NCBI GenBank assembly: GCA_963765545.1
Contig: CAVXWW010000004.1
Location: 744,001-808,000, forward strand
Origin: JARRPM01 sp963765545
Lineage (GTDB): Bacteria > Pseudomonadota > Gammaproteobacteria > Pseudomonadales > Halieaceae
DNA length: 64,000 nucleotides
Direction: 5' to 3'
The position numbers were made by a program, and so were the translations under genes. Below are positions 52,852 through 61,714 of the stretch, in pieces. Positions within the stretch are counted from its first letter, which is position 1. Every line of letters starts with the position of its first letter. The notes under the pieces are model-generated. The model had not been told where the DNA came from and made no database searches. It saw only the letters and a program-made list of their open reading frames with translations.

Positions 52852-53817
52852 ATGGCAATTTCGAAGGATTTACGCGACGCCCTGTCGTTGCCCCTGGTCG
52901 GGGCCCCACTATTCATCGTGTCAAACCCAGATCTGGTCATCGCCCAGTGCAAGGCCGGCATCGTTGGTTCGTTTCCCGCTCTTAACGCACGCCCTGCAGC
53001 GGAGCTGGAAGTCTGGTTGAAGCGAATCACCAGTGAGCTGGATGCTCACAACCAGGCGAACCCGGGGCAACCCGCCGCCCCATATGCTGTAAACCAGATC
53101 GTACACGGGTCCAATGACAGGCTGCAGCACGACCTGGAGATGTGTGTGAAGTACAAGGTACCTATCGTAATCACCTCACTTGGGGCCAAGGAATTTGTCA
53201 ATGACGCGGTGCACTCCTACGGCGGTATCGTGTTGCACGACATCATCTCCAACCGGTTTGCGCGCAAAGCTGTGGAAAAAGGCGCCGACGGCCTGATTGC
53301 CGTTGCTGCGGGCGCGGGCGGCCACGCGGGGCCCAGCTCACCTTTTGCCCTGGTGCAGGAGATTCGGGAGTGGTTCGACGGCCCGCTACTGCTGTCCGGC
53401 TCGATCGCTACCGGAGATGGCATCCTCGCCGCCCAGGCGATGGGTGCCGATCTCGCCTACATAGGGTCCGCCTTCATCGCCACCACTGAAGCCAATGCCG
53501 AACAGGCCTACAAGCAGGCCATCGTGGATTATGAATCCGCCGATATCGTCAACAGCAACCTGTTTACCGGTGTACACGGCAACTATCTTCGCCCCTCAAT
53601 CGAAGCGGCGGGCATGGATCCGGACAATCTCCCCGACGGTGACGTTTCATCAATGAATTTCGGCTCCGGCGGCGACACCAGCGCCAAGGCATGGAAGGAC
53701 ATCTGGGGGTGCGGCCAGGGCATTGGGGCAGTAAAAAGCGTGCTACCCGCCGCGGAGCTTGTGGCACGCCTGAAGAATGAATACCTGGCAGCCAGGGCAA
53801 GGCTGATAGCGGCCTGA
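52852..53817 (+). CDS. NAD(P)H-dependent flavin oxidoreductase / nitronate monooxygenase-like
   Basis: 321 residues from the ATG at 52852 with AAAGGA upstream; the long open frame back to 52528 overlaps padR. An FMN-binding TIM barrel with APLFIVSNPDLVIAQCKAGI at the N-terminus, IVITSLGAKEF, and the phosphate-binding part VAAGAGGHAGPSSPFAL plus LLSGSIATGDGILAAQAMGA matches the nitronate monooxygenase (2-nitropropane dioxygenase) family. It may oxidise nitronates or act as a quinone or enoate reductase; substrate is not set. It is divergent from padR, whose product is probably its repressor. Confidence 0.88.
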   Translation: MAISKDLRDALSLPLVGAPLFIVSNPDLVIAQCKAGIVGSFPALNARPAAELEVWLKRITSELDAHNQANPGQPAAPYAVNQIVHGSNDRLQHDLEMCVKYKVPIVITSLGAKEFVNDAVHSYGGIVLHDIISNRFARKAVEKGADGLIAVAAGAGGHAGPSSPFALVQEIREWFDGPLLLSGSIATGDGILAAQAMGADLAYIGSAFIATTEANAEQAYKQAIVDYESADIVNSNLFTGVHGNYLRPSIEAAGMDPDNLPDGDVSSMNFGSGGDTSAKAWKDIWGCGQGIGAVKSVLPAAELVARLKNEYLAARARLIAA

Positions 53818-53858
53818 CCCCGGGGCGGGCGCCACTGCGTCCATTTGCCCGGCGCTGC

Positions 53859-54959
53859 CTAAAGGTCGGCGAACTTCACCACCCGGGCTGACACCGGGGG
53901 ATGGCGCTGGGCCCCTATCCAGCGCCAGCACAGCGTGCCATTGCGGTGCCCGGCGGTCTCTACCCAGTTCGGCTGCGGCGGTCGCTGGTGGGCCACGACT
54001 ATCCTCACGCTGCCATCGGGCTCGTATTGGACTGTCTGTTTGTTGAAATGGACATTGTGATAACGATAGTCCAGCGACTCCATCCACCAGTTCTGCAACA
54101 CAAAGTTCCAGGTCTGGCAGTCCGGTATATCCGGTGCTTCTATGACCAGGGCCTCATCATCCTCCAGCGCCCAGGCGCTGTGAAAATAGTAGATATTGGG
54201 ATCACCTCCAATGGCCTGGCAAAAGGCCTGGTCTGCTGGCGCAACCTCGTTGGTTGTCGGTATAAACCCCTCTGCCCACCCCTCAAACAAGCCTGTGGTG
54301 TTGCGCAGGAACTGGGTAACTCCCTGTAGGGCCTTATCCAGCTGTTCAGCCGTGAGGGGCACTGGACGCTCCAGCTCGGCGCCGATACGCTCCATGCTGA
54401 TTTCGGCGCGAATCTCGCTGCGGCGATCCTGAAAGGTCTGGCGCACGTTGATCGCGTTGGTTTCGGGCCCCATGCGCAACCAGTTCCCCGGGTGCTCACG
54501 CTGACTGACTATGATCTCCAGGCTGCCGTCTTCTCCTATCTCCATTTCGCGCGAATCCAGGAAGCCATCGGTTTTCATACCCCCGCCCGTGCTGTAGCGA
54601 TTGATCACGGTGCCGAACCCCAGGTAATCAACCGTTCCACGGTTACCGGTAATCCGGTAATCGTGCTCGGGATTAACGGATGCGCTCTGGTAGTAATTGT
54701 CGGGGTTGTCAGCACCCATCTTGATGGTCTCGTGTACCGGGCAACGCAACACGGGAAAATCAGCGCCATCACTCTCCACGAAACTTTCCAGCCCGGCTCT
54801 CAGCATCCGGGTCAGGTAGCGGTAGCCCTCGGCACGATTAAATGCATCCTGCGGCGCCTTCGGGGCATCCACCAGTTTGCCCGCCTCCTTGAGCGCATCG
54901 CAAAAATCCACCCAGGCCTGCCCATCCAGTACTCGCTGCTCCGCTGTTTTCTCACTCAT
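53859..54959 (-). CDS. DUF1214 domain-containing protein
   Basis: 366 residues without a signal peptide. The central and C-terminal strands (WNFVLQNWWMESLDYRY, VRIVVAHQRPPQPNWVETAG) match DUF1214. Function is unknown; such proteins are found near lipid- and steroid-metabolising genes in mycobacteria and sphingomonads, as I recall. It follows the sulfotransferase gene by 15 bases on the same strand and is probably co-transcribed with it. Confidence 0.82.
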   Translation of the reverse strand: MSEKTAEQRVLDGQAWVDFCDALKEAGKLVDAPKAPQDAFNRAEGYRYLTRMLRAGLESFVESDGADFPVLRCPVHETIKMGADNPDNYYQSASVNPEHDYRITGNRGTVDYLGFGTVINRYSTGGGMKTDGFLDSREMEIGEDGSLEIIVSQREHPGNWLRMGPETNAINVRQTFQDRRSEIRAEISMERIGAELERPVPLTAEQLDKALQGVTQFLRNTTGLFEGWAEGFIPTTNEVAPADQAFCQAIGGDPNIYYFHSAWALEDDEALVIEAPDIPDCQTWNFVLQNWWMESLDYRYHNVHFNKQTVQYEPDGSVRIVVAHQRPPQPNWVETAGHRNGTLCWRWIGAQRHPPVSARVVKFADL

Positions 54960-54974
54960 CGTAAATCCACCGTA

Positions 54975-56129
54975 TTAATCCATGCTCAGCTTGTATCGTT
55001 TTACGTAATCACCAAACAGCACCTCGACCTCGGCGCGGCTTACGCCGTAGTCCTCCAGTCGATACTCGTGCTTTCCGTGCTTGCCCCGCGGGTGCTCTGC
55101 CAGCCACTGCGCCATTGCCGCCCTGGACTCATCGCCGAGGGGAGTTCCGCGAGCGCTGTAGATTGCCTCGATCGCGGGCCAGGGATCTGCCACAAAGTCA
55201 TCGTGATGAATATCCAGGAACTGTCCTTTAAAGCGCGGCTCCAACCGCGCCCTGTCCGACTCGAAGGTCCGCGTGTATATAGCGAGCATTTCCATCCAGT
55301 CGCGGCCAATTTCCTCCCGGTCAACGTGATCCGATCCACTCCTGCGCAATACCTCGCTGAAACTGCAGCCGGAGGCCACCAGGGTCATCGGCGCCCGATG
55401 CGTCTGGACGATAATCGCATCGGGGTAGTATTTGAGTATTTCGCTGAGTCCCAGCTGATGGAACGGCGCTTTCAGCACCCAGTGTCCAGGGTGACGTGAC
55501 TGTAGCAGCTGCAATTGCAGCTTGTGCCAGCGGTAGCTATCGCGTTTGCAAAGCTGGGCGTATAGCCAATTGGCATAGTCGGGGATATGGAACATGGCCG
55601 AGTATTCCACCGACATGAAATTGCGGTTCAACAGCATGTAGCACTCGTCTGGTTCCTCCGCGTCCAGCAGGTGGGTCGCCATAAAACCGGGCAAGAAAGT
55701 CTCTGTAAGCGCCACGCCTTCTTTTTGCTTCGCAATTCGCGGGTCACTGGTGTAACTAGCGGCTTCCGGCGGTGGGACGGGGTTCTGGGCCTCCCACAAA
55801 CGCAGCGTGCGATTAGAGCTGTCCTGATTGAGCAGATGGTGCAGTGCTGTGGTACCTGTGCGCGGCAGGCCGACGATAAACACCGGCTTCACAACCCGCT
55901 CGGCTCTCACCTGCGGGTGGCTTTTAAGGTAATCCACAATCGCCAGGCGGGTGGTGAGTCCGGCATTGATTGTCATTTGCGCTCGCAGGCGGCCAAAGTC
56001 ATTCAGACGAGCCTGGATGTTGAGGGCCTTGACCAGTCGCTCCAGTGGCTCGCGAAAGTCGTCGTCGCCAAAATCGCTGAGGCCGGTTTGTTCAGTCGCC
56101 TCCTGTAAAAGTTCGTCTATCTCCAGCAC
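54975..56129 (-). CDS. Sulfotransferase family protein
   Basis: 384 residues. The PAPS 5'-phosphosulfate loop VFIVGLPRTGTTALHHLL (about 84-101) is intact, and the later 3'-phosphate segment IIVQTHRAPMTLVASGCS contains the expected Arg and Ser. It belongs to the Sulfotransfer_3 group, which transfers sulfate to hydroxyl groups of lipids, steroids or glycans. The start is a GTG. It is the first gene of a two-gene unit with the DUF1214 protein. Confidence 0.88.
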   Translation of the reverse strand: MLEIDELLQEATEQTGLSDFGDDDFREPLERLVKALNIQARLNDFGRLRAQMTINAGLTTRLAIVDYLKSHPQVRAERVVKPVFIVGLPRTGTTALHHLLNQDSSNRTLRLWEAQNPVPPPEAASYTSDPRIAKQKEGVALTETFLPGFMATHLLDAEEPDECYMLLNRNFMSVEYSAMFHIPDYANWLYAQLCKRDSYRWHKLQLQLLQSRHPGHWVLKAPFHQLGLSEILKYYPDAIIVQTHRAPMTLVASGCSFSEVLRRSGSDHVDREEIGRDWMEMLAIYTRTFESDRARLEPRFKGQFLDIHHDDFVADPWPAIEAIYSARGTPLGDESRAAMAQWLAEHPRGKHGKHEYRLEDYGVSRAEVEVLFGDYVKRYKLSMD

Positions 56130-56359
56130 TCACCGCTTCCCGGTCACTTTAACGATGGCCAAGCCTATTCCGCAGATCTCATGTGAGCAATGGGCGAAGG
56201 ACATAAATTCAGCAGCAACAGGGATTTCGAACGGCAGAACCGGAGCTGGTACAGGATACAGAACCACACCCGGGGACCTGGCAACATTGCCGACCAGCCA
56301 TTATCGGGGCAGCGCAGTGTCGCAGGGGAGATCAGGCGCGCCCTGCCCCGCGGTAAATG

Positions 56360-57028
56360 TCACAGCAACTGCCGCAGTGGAAAAGGCTTGCCACCACTCC
56401 GATGCGCAGCCAGGGCCAACAACAGCTCCGCTGTCGCCAGGGCATCCACCAGGGCATTGTGCCCCTGGTAAGCTGGCAGGCCATAACGCTCGCGGCAGGC
56501 GTGCAGGCGCAGGTCGCCTGACTTGATAGCTTGCTCGCGGCGACGCAACAAGGCCTCTTCCTGCAACAGGGTATCAACCACCGGCAGCAGGATCGGCGCA
56601 CCAAATTCCGCCTTGCTCAGGCGGTTCAGGTAGGCCATATCCAGCGCGGCGTTGTGAAAAACCAGTACCTTGCCCGCAGCTGCACCCAGAAAACGTTCAA
56701 GTATCTCAGAACCCGCTTCCGCCCCGCTCAGCTCACAGTCCCGAAGGCTGTGAATGGCCGCGCTCTGTCCGACCGACTTATTGGCCCTGACCAGGTAATG
56801 ACGGGCACTTTCGAGCACGATAGCGCCCGACCTGACCTCAACCCACCCGACACTCAGCAGTTCGCCTTCAGTGACCTCCAGCGATGACATTTCGGCGTCC
56901 GCCACAAGAAAGGATACCTGGCGCCAGTCGGTCCCAGTGGCAGGCAAGGGCGTCTGCCAGCTGCGCTGCAGGGCTGAGCCCGCGGTCCGCCGGGCGCAGG
57001 CCAGGCGGCGCAGGCGAAGCCCCCACAT
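56360..57028 (-). CDS. DEDDh-type 3'-5' exonuclease
   Basis: 222 residues with the DnaQ/PolC exonuclease fold. Motif I is VADAEMSSLEV (Asp-x-Glu, near 43-45), motif II FHNAALDMAYLNRL and motif III GHNALVDALATAEL with the His and Asp of the DEDDh group. Its ATG overlaps the stop of the upstream gene (TGATG), so translation is coupled. In Pseudomonas the same three-gene arrangement (symporter, CBS/nucleotidyltransferase, exonuclease) occurs, which points to a conserved functional link; the target nucleic acid or nucleotide is unknown. Confidence 0.9.
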   Translation of the reverse strand: MWGLRLRRLACARRTAGSALQRSWQTPLPATGTDWRQVSFLVADAEMSSLEVTEGELLSVGWVEVRSGAIVLESARHYLVRANKSVGQSAAIHSLRDCELSGAEAGSEILERFLGAAAGKVLVFHNAALDMAYLNRLSKAEFGAPILLPVVDTLLQEEALLRRREQAIKSGDLRLHACRERYGLPAYQGHNALVDALATAELLLALAAHRSGGKPFPLRQLL

Positions 57029-58986
57029 CAGCCCATACCCGCTCTGAAGGTTTGTCTGACAGCGGACTGGGCATCGTCAATAATGGTGAACGCATCACGC
57101 AGTTGCTCCTTTGCCATTTTTGGTAAATCCCTGGGCTGAATAAAGTTGGATACCTTCTCACCGCGGGTAATCTGCTCGCACTGGTGCTTGATACGAAGTT
57201 GCTGGATATAATGCAGAGCATCGACCAGGTTACGACTATCGACAATCGTCATGTGTTTGCCTGCCGCCAGAACCTGTAATCGTTGGTCGGTATTTACCGC
57301 CGCGACACCATTGGCGAGGGCGCGCAGACGAACCATTTCGGTAACCGGTAAAACACCGCGTTTTTTCAGGTCCAGATAGTCCCTGTGCTCCCCGTCCCTA
57401 TCCAGCACAAAGCGCCGGAAAATGCCCAGGGGCGGCTTGGTATCCAGGGCATTGGCTGCCAGTGCTGCCAGAAAGATCGAGTTGCTTGCCGCCTGCTGCA
57501 GCATGACAGCCTGCAATTGCTCACACAGTTCCCGTTCGCCATAAATACAGCGCAAATCGAAGAATATACTTACGCGCATGGAGGCATCGGGGGTTGGACT
57601 GGTCACCCAACGGCGAACTTTTTGCTGCCAGGTAGCGAGCGGTTGGCGCCACTCCACGTTTTTCGCCATCACATCGCCGGGGCAATATACGTAGCCGCAT
57701 TCGTTGAGTCCGTCGCAGACAAAATCGGCCAAAGCCTCGAACCAGGGCAGCTGGTCCTCCTGGACCTCATTGGAAATCACGATGCCATTGTCCTGGTCGG
57801 CGCCCAGCAGTTGCTCCGCACGCGCCTGGGAACCGAAGCCCAGCCAGCACCATTTTGCCGGAGCCGGACCCAACTTTTCTTCGGCGAGCTGTATCAATCG
57901 CACTGTCACTGCATCGCTGATCGCGGTGAGAACCTGCCCTACTTGCTGAGCCCTCATCCCCGAGTTGACCCACTGCACCATCAGGTTCGCCATACCGCCG
58001 ACAAGTTCTGCTATTCCGCGAACATCGTGCTGCCGCGAGATGTGCTGCACCAGGTATACGGGGTCATCCTGCCTGGCGAGGATGAGATCCGACGTGGTGA
58101 CAATACCCTTGAGTTCGCCATCTACCATGACCGGCAGATGATGGAATGCCCTCTGGGTCATCAGCAGTGTCACGGCGAAAATACTCTGGGAACCATCGAT
58201 GGTTTCCGGGTCCCGGGTCATGATGTCACTCACCGGCGTATCTGCCGGTAGTGCATGGGCGACAAAGCGCACCCTCAGGTCCCTGTCGGTTACGATGCCC
58301 GCCAGCTGCGCCCCGTCCAAAACGAAGGCTGAGGACACTCGCCGTTCAGCCATTGCCTGTGCCACCGCCTGCACCGTATCAGCTGCGCCCACGGTAAGCA
58401 GGCCGGTGCTCATCACCGTGCACACCTCCTGCATCATCTGGTTTGGTTCCGGTTGATAGCGTGCAGCACGGCGCAGTCGCCTGCTACGCTGACCGCTGAA
58501 GTAACGGTCGAAGCCGCGATTGGTCTCACGCAGCTGGCGATACGCTGTATCCGGCACCAGATAGAGCAAGGCATCCTCGATGACAGTCGCCTGCACCTCG
58601 CCCTGTTCGGCATTCAAACCGCCGATATTAAAGCTCTCGCCCTCCCCCAACCGATCCAGCAGTTTGTTATCACTGTCTCGAATTTCAACCGCTCCGCTGC
58701 GCACAATGCGCAAGCCCAACTCCGCAGTCTGTCGGTTGAATACGTCGCCCCGGCAGTGGTATTGCACCAGAATATCGCCCACTACACGATAGAGCTCTGC
58801 CTTGGGCAGTTCATTAAAAGGCAGTGTTTGCTCCAGAAACTCGGCCACCGGCACCAACTCGGGGACAGCCAGCGCGGGTGTGGCCGGCTGAGGTGTGGCC
58901 GGCTGAGGTGTGGCCGGCTGAGGTGTGGCAGGCGTCGAAGAAGAGGCCGAACCGGCCCTGCCATCAAGATTACCAGGCTTATGCAT
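57028..58986 (-). CDS. cNMP-binding/CBS/DUF294 nucleotidyltransferase protein
   Basis: 652 residues from the ATG at 58986 (GGAG upstream). Order: proline-rich N-terminus with a 5-residue repeat (about 15-45), cyclic-nucleotide-binding-like domain (about 55-145), two CBS domains (about 185-295, e.g. GIVTDRDLRVRFVAH and GIVTTSDLILAR), DUF294 nucleotidyltransferase with GFGSQARAEQLLGADQDNG (about 375), and the DUF294_C domain. The nucleotidyltransferase Gly-Ser and Asp-x-Asp residues are present, so it may nucleotidylate a protein as GlnD does. It lies between the exonuclease and the membrane-anchored protein, next to the SSS symporter. Confidence 0.88.
   Translation of the reverse strand: MHKPGNLDGRAGSASSSTPATPQPATPQPATPQPATPALAVPELVPVAEFLEQTLPFNELPKAELYRVVGDILVQYHCRGDVFNRQTAELGLRIVRSGAVEIRDSDNKLLDRLGEGESFNIGGLNAEQGEVQATVIEDALLYLVPDTAYRQLRETNRGFDRYFSGQRSRRLRRAARYQPEPNQMMQEVCTVMSTGLLTVGAADTVQAVAQAMAERRVSSAFVLDGAQLAGIVTDRDLRVRFVAHALPADTPVSDIMTRDPETIDGSQSIFAVTLLMTQRAFHHLPVMVDGELKGIVTTSDLILARQDDPVYLVQHISRQHDVRGIAELVGGMANLMVQWVNSGMRAQQVGQVLTAISDAVTVRLIQLAEEKLGPAPAKWCWLGFGSQARAEQLLGADQDNGIVISNEVQEDQLPWFEALADFVCDGLNECGYVYCPGDVMAKNVEWRQPLATWQQKVRRWVTSPTPDASMRVSIFFDLRCIYGERELCEQLQAVMLQQAASNSIFLAALAANALDTKPPLGIFRRFVLDRDGEHRDYLDLKKRGVLPVTEMVRLRALANGVAAVNTDQRLQVLAAGKHMTIVDSRNLVDALHYIQQLRIKHQCEQITRGEKVSNFIQPRDLPKMAKEQLRDAFTIIDDAQSAVRQTFRAGMG
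58878..58930. repeat. 15-base tandem repeat inside the CBS/nucleotidyltransferase gene
   Basis: Three full copies of GTGTGGCCGGCTGAG (58878-58922) and a partial fourth, encoding repeated TPQPA in the N-terminal linker. The length is a multiple of three, so copy-number change keeps the frame and would change linker length only. Confidence 0.9.
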
Positions 58987-59002
58987 GTCTCCAGCCACCT
59001 TG

Positions 59003-59476
59003 CTATTGCTCACTCTCTGGCTGCAGAAACGCGGACGACGCGTCGGCAAAGTAACTGCTGCCTGAGGCAATGGCCACCAGCCGAATGCGCTCCCGGGGGT
59101 TCGGCGCGCTGTCTACCGCAAGGCGCCATTCCAGGCCCTGCCCGTCCGACGCGCGCATGGCGCTGGGCTGCACGTCCTGGTCAGGCAGGCCGATACCCAT
59201 TACAACCCCATCGAGCGGAAGCGCGCTGCGCACCACCAACTCGGTGGAACTACCTGATGATTGCTGTACCAGCCTTAACCTGAACTCCTCATTTTCGAGA
59301 TCACAGGCGCCGCTGGCGTAGCGGCAATTGCTCTTTTCCAACAATGGGTAGGACTGACCGGCAACTGCGGGCTGCGGCTTTTCGCCACTGAACTGTCCTG
59401 CTGCGAACCAGGCCAGGACAGCCAGTACCGGCGCGACGATCATGGCTATGATCACGTGCTTGTTGGTAAACACCAT
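59003..59476 (-). CDS. Membrane-anchored hypothetical protein
   Basis: 157 residues with one N-terminal membrane helix (HVIIAMIVAPVLAVLAWFAA) and a periplasmic domain with a possible disulfide (SNCRYASGACDLENEE). The pattern resembles conserved hypothetical proteins next to symporter/DUF294 modules. It ends 16 bases before the CBS/nucleotidyltransferase gene, so the three genes to 56360 form one unit. The role is unknown; a link to the symporter is inferred from position. Confidence 0.72.
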   Translation of the reverse strand: MVFTNKHVIIAMIVAPVLAVLAWFAAGQFSGEKPQPAVAGQSYPLLEKSNCRYASGACDLENEEFRLRLVQQSSGSSTELVVRSALPLDGVVMGIGLPDQDVQPSAMRASDGQGLEWRLAVDSAPNPRERIRLVAIASGSSYFADASSAFLQPESEQ

Positions 59477-59563
59477 TTGGACTGCTCCCTGTTAGCCCAC
59501 GTTGATTATAGTGGCCCTGTTCATTTTGAATAAGTGTTTGCGAAAATCACATACTAGTTACGC

Positions 59564-59593
59564 AAAAAGGGAGGCACCACAAGGGTGCCTCCC
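59564..59593 (-). terminator. Rho-independent terminator of the symporter operon
   Basis: On the minus strand GGGAGGCACC, five-base loop, GGTGCCTCCC: a perfect 10-base stem followed by TTTTT, about 20 bases past the symporter stop. It is a strong terminator that separates the symporter from the downstream membrane-anchored protein gene. Confidence 0.9.
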
Positions 59594-59613
59594 GCTCTGA
59601 TTACTGCGCAGCG

Positions 59614-61344
59614 CTAGTGGCCCGTAGCCTCCCCTGAGCCAACCGGGACCCGGATATGCTCTACCAGTTCCCGAACACTTTCCGGTGGCGGCGCGGTTAC
59701 CCGGCTTACCACATTGGCTACCGTAAAGTTAACAATCGCGCCCACGACACCGAACGCATTGGGTTCGATCCCCATAAACCAGTTCGGCTTCATGCTGCCC
59801 AGGAATTCAGTACCCGGAATGAACATGATCCCCTTGTGCTGGAACACATAGAACAGGGTGACGCCGATACCCGCAACCATGCCGGCGATAGCGCCTTCCT
59901 TGTTCACGCGATTACTGAATATACCCATCATCAGTGCGGGAAAGATGGAAGATGCCGCGAGCCCGAAGGCAAGTGCCACCGTTCCCGCCGCAAAGCCAGG
60001 CGGATTGAGCCCCAGGTAGCCCGCCCCGACAATCGCGAGTGCCATGGCAATACGACTGGCATTGAGCTCCTGCCGTTCAGTAATACCCGGCGCTATCATG
60101 CCCTTGAGCAGGTCATGCGATATCGCTGATGCAATGGCCAGCAACAAACCGGCAGCTGTCGACAATGCCGCCGCCAGGCCGCCTGCGGCAACCAGGGCTA
60201 TAACCCAATTAGGCAGTTTGGCGATTTCCGGATTGGCCAGTACCATGATGTCATTATCGATCTTGACCATGTCGTTGGTAGCCGGGTCAGCACTGTACTG
60301 CACAAGGCCATCACCATTTTTGTCCTCGTAAACCAGCAAACCAGTGACCTCCCAGTTCTTGAACCACTGGGGGCGCTCTTCATACACAAGGTATTCACCC
60401 GGAGAAGGCTCGATAGTCTGCATCAGGTTGAGGCGGGCCATTGCGCCAACCGCAGGGGCGGTTGTGTAGAGGATGGCAATAAACACCAGAGCCCAACCGG
60501 CTGAACTGCGCGCATCTTTCACCTTGGGTACGGTAAAGAAGCGAATGATCACGTGGGGCAGGCCCGCGGTACCGATCATCAGGGACATGGTGTAAGCGAA
60601 CATATTGAGCGTGCTTAGCCGCACATCCGTAGAGTACTGCTTAAACCCAAGGTCCATAACCACCTGGTCTATCTTGTCCAACAGGTACACGTCCTGTCCC
60701 GCCAGGGTGCTCCCCAGGCCAAGCTGAGGCAGGATATTCCCTGTCAGCTGGAAGCTGATGAAGATTGCAGGGATGGTATAGGCAAGAATCAACACACAGT
60801 ACTGTGCAATCTGGGTATAGGTAATGCCCTTCATACCACCCAGCACCGCGTAGAAAAATACAATTACCATACCCACGAACAGCCCGGTGGCATATTCAAC
60901 CTCCAGAAACCGGGAAAAGGCAACGCCCACGCCTTTCATCTGCCCGATAACATAGGTCACGGAGCATATAATCAGGCAGACCACCGCAACAACACGGGCG
61001 GTTTTTGAGTAGAACCTGTCACCGATAAATTCAGGAACCGTAAACTTGCCGTACTTGCGCAGGTAGGGTGCCAGCAGCATGGCCAGGATAACATAGCCTC
61101 CTGTCCAGCCCATCAGGAAGACCGAACCACCGTAACCCATAAACGAGATCATCCCCGCCATGGAGATAAACGAAGCGGCTGACATCCAGTCTGCTGCTGT
61201 AGCCATACCGTTGGCAACCGGGTGCACGCCGCCACCGGCGATGTAGAAATCCTTGGTTGATCCAGCCCGGGCCCAAACGGCGATCCCGAGATAGAGGGCG
61301 AAGGTCGCGCCCACAAATATATAACTGAGTGTTTGCAGATCCAT
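59614..61344 (-). CDS. Sodium:solute symporter (ActP-like, acetate/carboxylate)
   Basis: 576 residues with about 13 membrane helices. The SSS signature is seen in GMATAADWMSAASFISMAGM and in the YVIGQMKGVGVAFSRF region, typical of the ActP/cation-acetate branch. A 60-residue soluble loop (QTIEPSPGEYLVYEERPQ and following) interrupts the middle, as in the DUF4212-associated type. It lies 11 bases after the DUF4212 gene and should form a two-subunit transporter with it. Substrates may be acetate, propionate or another short carboxylate. Confidence 0.9.
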   Translation of the reverse strand: MDLQTLSYIFVGATFALYLGIAVWARAGSTKDFYIAGGGVHPVANGMATAADWMSAASFISMAGMISFMGYGGSVFLMGWTGGYVILAMLLAPYLRKYGKFTVPEFIGDRFYSKTARVVAVVCLIICSVTYVIGQMKGVGVAFSRFLEVEYATGLFVGMVIVFFYAVLGGMKGITYTQIAQYCVLILAYTIPAIFISFQLTGNILPQLGLGSTLAGQDVYLLDKIDQVVMDLGFKQYSTDVRLSTLNMFAYTMSLMIGTAGLPHVIIRFFTVPKVKDARSSAGWALVFIAILYTTAPAVGAMARLNLMQTIEPSPGEYLVYEERPQWFKNWEVTGLLVYEDKNGDGLVQYSADPATNDMVKIDNDIMVLANPEIAKLPNWVIALVAAGGLAAALSTAAGLLLAIASAISHDLLKGMIAPGITERQELNASRIAMALAIVGAGYLGLNPPGFAAGTVALAFGLAASSIFPALMMGIFSNRVNKEGAIAGMVAGIGVTLFYVFQHKGIMFIPGTEFLGSMKPNWFMGIEPNAFGVVGAIVNFTVANVVSRVTAPPPESVRELVEHIRVPVGSGEATGH

Positions 61345-61355
61345 AACGACCTCTC

Positions 61356-61622
61356 CTATTCTTCTTCTACGCCGAACTCACGGTCCAGCGCGGCCATTTT
61401 TCTGGCGTAGTAGAAAATCAATACTACAAATACGTAGATTGAACCCTGTTGGGCAAACCAGAAGCCCAGTTTGTAACCGCCAACCTGGAACTGGTTGAGG
61501 AAGTCAAACAGCAGTATTCCGCAGCCGAAGCTGACAACGAACCAGACCACCATCAGCTTGACCATTAGAGAGACGTTGCGGCGCCAGTACTCTTTCGCCT
61601 GTTGTTCTGTTAGGGGGGACAT
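61356..61622 (-). CDS. DUF4212 symporter small subunit
   Basis: 88 residues with two membrane helices. YWRRNVSLMVKLMVVWFVV, FGCGILLFDFLNQFQVGGY and LGFWFAQQGSIYVFVVLIF match DUF4212 throughout. It is known as a small accessory subunit encoded with SSS transporters. It precedes the symporter gene in the operon and is followed upstream by the DcaP porin gene after a 92-base gap holding a hairpin. Confidence 0.92.
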   Translation of the reverse strand: MSPLTEQQAKEYWRRNVSLMVKLMVVWFVVSFGCGILLFDFLNQFQVGGYKLGFWFAQQGSIYVFVVLIFYYARKMAALDREFGVEEE

Positions 61623-61648
61623 ATCACACCTCCTGGGGTGTTGTTATT

Positions 61649-61686
61649 GTTGCAGCCAAAGCAACTATACCCGCATTGGCTGCAAC
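61649..61686 (-). repeat. 11-base inverted repeat between dcaP and the DUF4212 gene
   Basis: GTTGCAGCCAA and TTGGCTGCAAC are perfect arms with a 16-base loop. The hairpin sits in the 92-base gap, after the DcaP stop and 27 bases before the DUF4212 start. There is no U-tract, so an mRNA-processing or partial-termination role is possible. Confidence 0.6.
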
Positions 61687-61714
61687 TGGATCCTAGACCT
61701 TGGTCGAGAGGAAC

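Noticed and set aside
54492..55499. 335-codon plus-strand open frame opposite the DUF1214 and sulfotransferase genes
   Set aside because: It covers the ends of two well-supported minus-strand genes and carries no domain.
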